From an uncultured Bacteroidota bacterium (GTDB taxonomy: Bacteria > Bacteroidota > Bacteroidia > Bacteroidales > UBA12481): a stretch of 33,871 bases of DNA. This document shows, piece after piece, positions 32,929 to 33,871 of the stretch. The notes below the pieces were generated by a model, which was given only the letters and a program-made list of their open reading frames with translations, searched no databases and had not been told where the DNA came from. The stretch lies in contig CAIXKO010000436.1 in assembly GCA_903919925.1 (NCBI GenBank), forward strand, positions 1 to 33,871. Direction: 5' to 3'. How positions within the stretch are numbered: the stretch's first letter is position 1; every line of letters begins with the position of its first letter. The position numbers and the translations under genes are program-made.

Positions 32929-33871
32929 CTATTTTTTTAAGGGTTTTCCGTCTGCTATACGGTTCAGGCCTTTGATAGCCAAAGGGAAATTCGACTGGAG
33001 CTCGATGGCTTTTTGGTAATCGGTTTTAGCTTTTGCGAGTTTACCGCTAAGCTCATTGCTGAATCCACGGTTGTACCAGGCATTGGTGTAATCTGGTTTC
33101 CAGTAAATTGCTTTAGTGAACCATTCTATGGCCTCTTCAAAGTTACCTTTGTATACCATCTCAATATATCCCCGATTGTAATAAGGATCAGCCTGGGTAC
33201 TGTCGATTTTGGTACTGATGTATTCGTATTCCTGATGAGCTTCGTCTAAGAAACTATGCTCCTGATAAAAGAATCCCAGCAGGTAATGGGCCTCATACAT
33301 GTTTGGCTGCAGATCGATTGCCGATTTTAAATACTGAATAGCCAACGGGTTGCCTTGACTCGAATAGATTTTCCCGGTTTGTATATAGGCTGCATAATAA
33401 TCAGGCTCTTTATCAATGGTTACCTGAAAATTTCTTATTGCACCAAGTGTGTCATTTGTTTCCAGGGCAATCAAACCCTGAATAAAGAATATCTGAGCCA
33501 GTTCATCGTTGAGAGGGATCACCTGTTGCAGGATACTTTTGGCCTGACCATACTCCTTCATGTATAGGTGGATTTCTGCTAATTTCAGGAGTACATCAGT
33601 ATTGTTTGGGGATTTTTTCAAGCCTGCATTCAATCCCTTTTTTGCGCTGTTTGGTTCCCCGTTGAAGATATAATACTCAGCCTGGCTTACATAATAGGCA
33701 GTATTTGTAGAGTCCATTGAAAGTGCAATGGTGATATCATTCAAAGCCTGGGTATAGTTTTTTGTGTCAGCGTAAATTTTTGCCCTTTTTGAAAACAGTT
33801 CTGGATTTTTCGGATTTTCGCGAATGAGTTTGTCAGCCATTTCGAGATTCAGGGAGTTAGGTGAAGCAGCA
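32929..33871 (-). CDS. TPR-repeat protein, 5' end beyond the window
   Basis: A possible ATG lies at 33840, but the frame stays open upstream to the window edge (reading ...SPNSLNLE before the Met), so the gene probably starts outside. The visible 303+ residues are mostly tetratricopeptide repeats of 34 residues, for example around ELFSKRAKIYADTKNYTQAL, NTDVLLKLAEIHLYMKEYGQ, YYAAYIQTGKIYSSQGNPLA and TNAWYNRGFSNELSGKLAKA, seven to eight in all. Repeats of this type are protein-protein scaffolds. No catalytic domain is visible. The stop is six bases before the S9 peptidase start, so both are likely one transcription unit. Confidence 0.9.
   Translation of the reverse strand, partial: AASPNSLNLEMADKLIRENPKNPELFSKRAKIYADTKNYTQALNDITIALSMDSTNTAYYVSQAEYYIFNGEPNSAKKGLNAGLKKSPNNTDVLLKLAEIHLYMKEYGQAKSILQQVIPLNDELAQIFFIQGLIALETNDTLGAIRNFQVTIDKEPDYYAAYIQTGKIYSSQGNPLAIQYLKSAIDLQPNMYEAHYLLGFFYQEHSFLDEAHQEYEYISTKIDSTQADPYYNRGYIEMVYKGNFEEAIEWFTKAIYWKPDYTNAWYNRGFSNELSGKLAKAKTDYQKAIELQSNFPLAIKGLNRIADGKPLKK

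Overview
The window is a gene-dense chromosomal segment from a member of the Bacteroidota, most likely an uncultured relative of the Bacteroidales/Marinilabiliales. The evidence is a GWxTD-domain lipoprotein, a DUF5777 beta-barrel next to a YceI protein, an M64 peptidase, many lipobox signal peptides, Bacteroidota-type promoters (TTTG, a spacer of about 19, then TAnnTTTG), and a decayed fragment resembling a type IX secretion sorting domain. I see no rRNA, tRNA, insertion sequence, integrase, phage gene or CRISPR array.

Layout. (1) 1-12795, plus strand: one tightly packed export locus. It starts with the 3' part of a large protein with a probable M1-peptidase-like tail and a golvesin-like domain. 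A TolC-type outer-membrane protein, a lipoprotein periplasmic adaptor and an RND permease follow. Next is a 1571-residue protein that fuses a second complete RND permease, six extra membrane helices and an ABC ATPase, and last a small ABC-2-type permease. (2) 12811-12877: a strong hairpin made from a short repeat, between convergent genes. (3) 12889-14160, minus: a secreted M64 peptidase, divergent from (4) 14248-18044, plus: a YbdG-like MscS channel, a CYTH-domain protein, a GWxTD lipoprotein and the 23S rRNA methyltransferase RlmB. (5) 18045-18525: the only gap over 300 bp, with short repeats and the decayed sorting-domain fragment. (6) 18526-21092, minus: an ABC-F ATPase and a DUF1643 protein, divergent from (7) 21210-24179, plus: RlmD-type rRNA methyltransferase and a POT-like transporter. 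(8) 24244-25997, minus: PabB-like and ComB-like enzymes, divergent from (9) 26047-30823, plus: a chain of seven abutting or overlapping genes (DUF192, response regulator, LamG-like lipoprotein, DUF5777 barrel, YceI, OB-fold protein, MutY). (10) 30847-33871, minus: an S9 prolyl oligopeptidase-family lipoprotein and a TPR protein cut by the window edge.

The most unusual element is the 1-12.8 kb locus. It physically joins a proton-driven RND exporter to an ABC ATPase in one polypeptide, inside an operon that also encodes the outer-membrane channel, the adaptor, a second RND subunit and an ABC permease. The ABC domain also appears to be split, with its first strand about 175 residues ahead of the rest and four membrane helices between. 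A second theme is a set of short tandem repeats that begin at or very near stop codons; one 9-bp family occurs at two distant gene ends in the same orientation relative to the gene.
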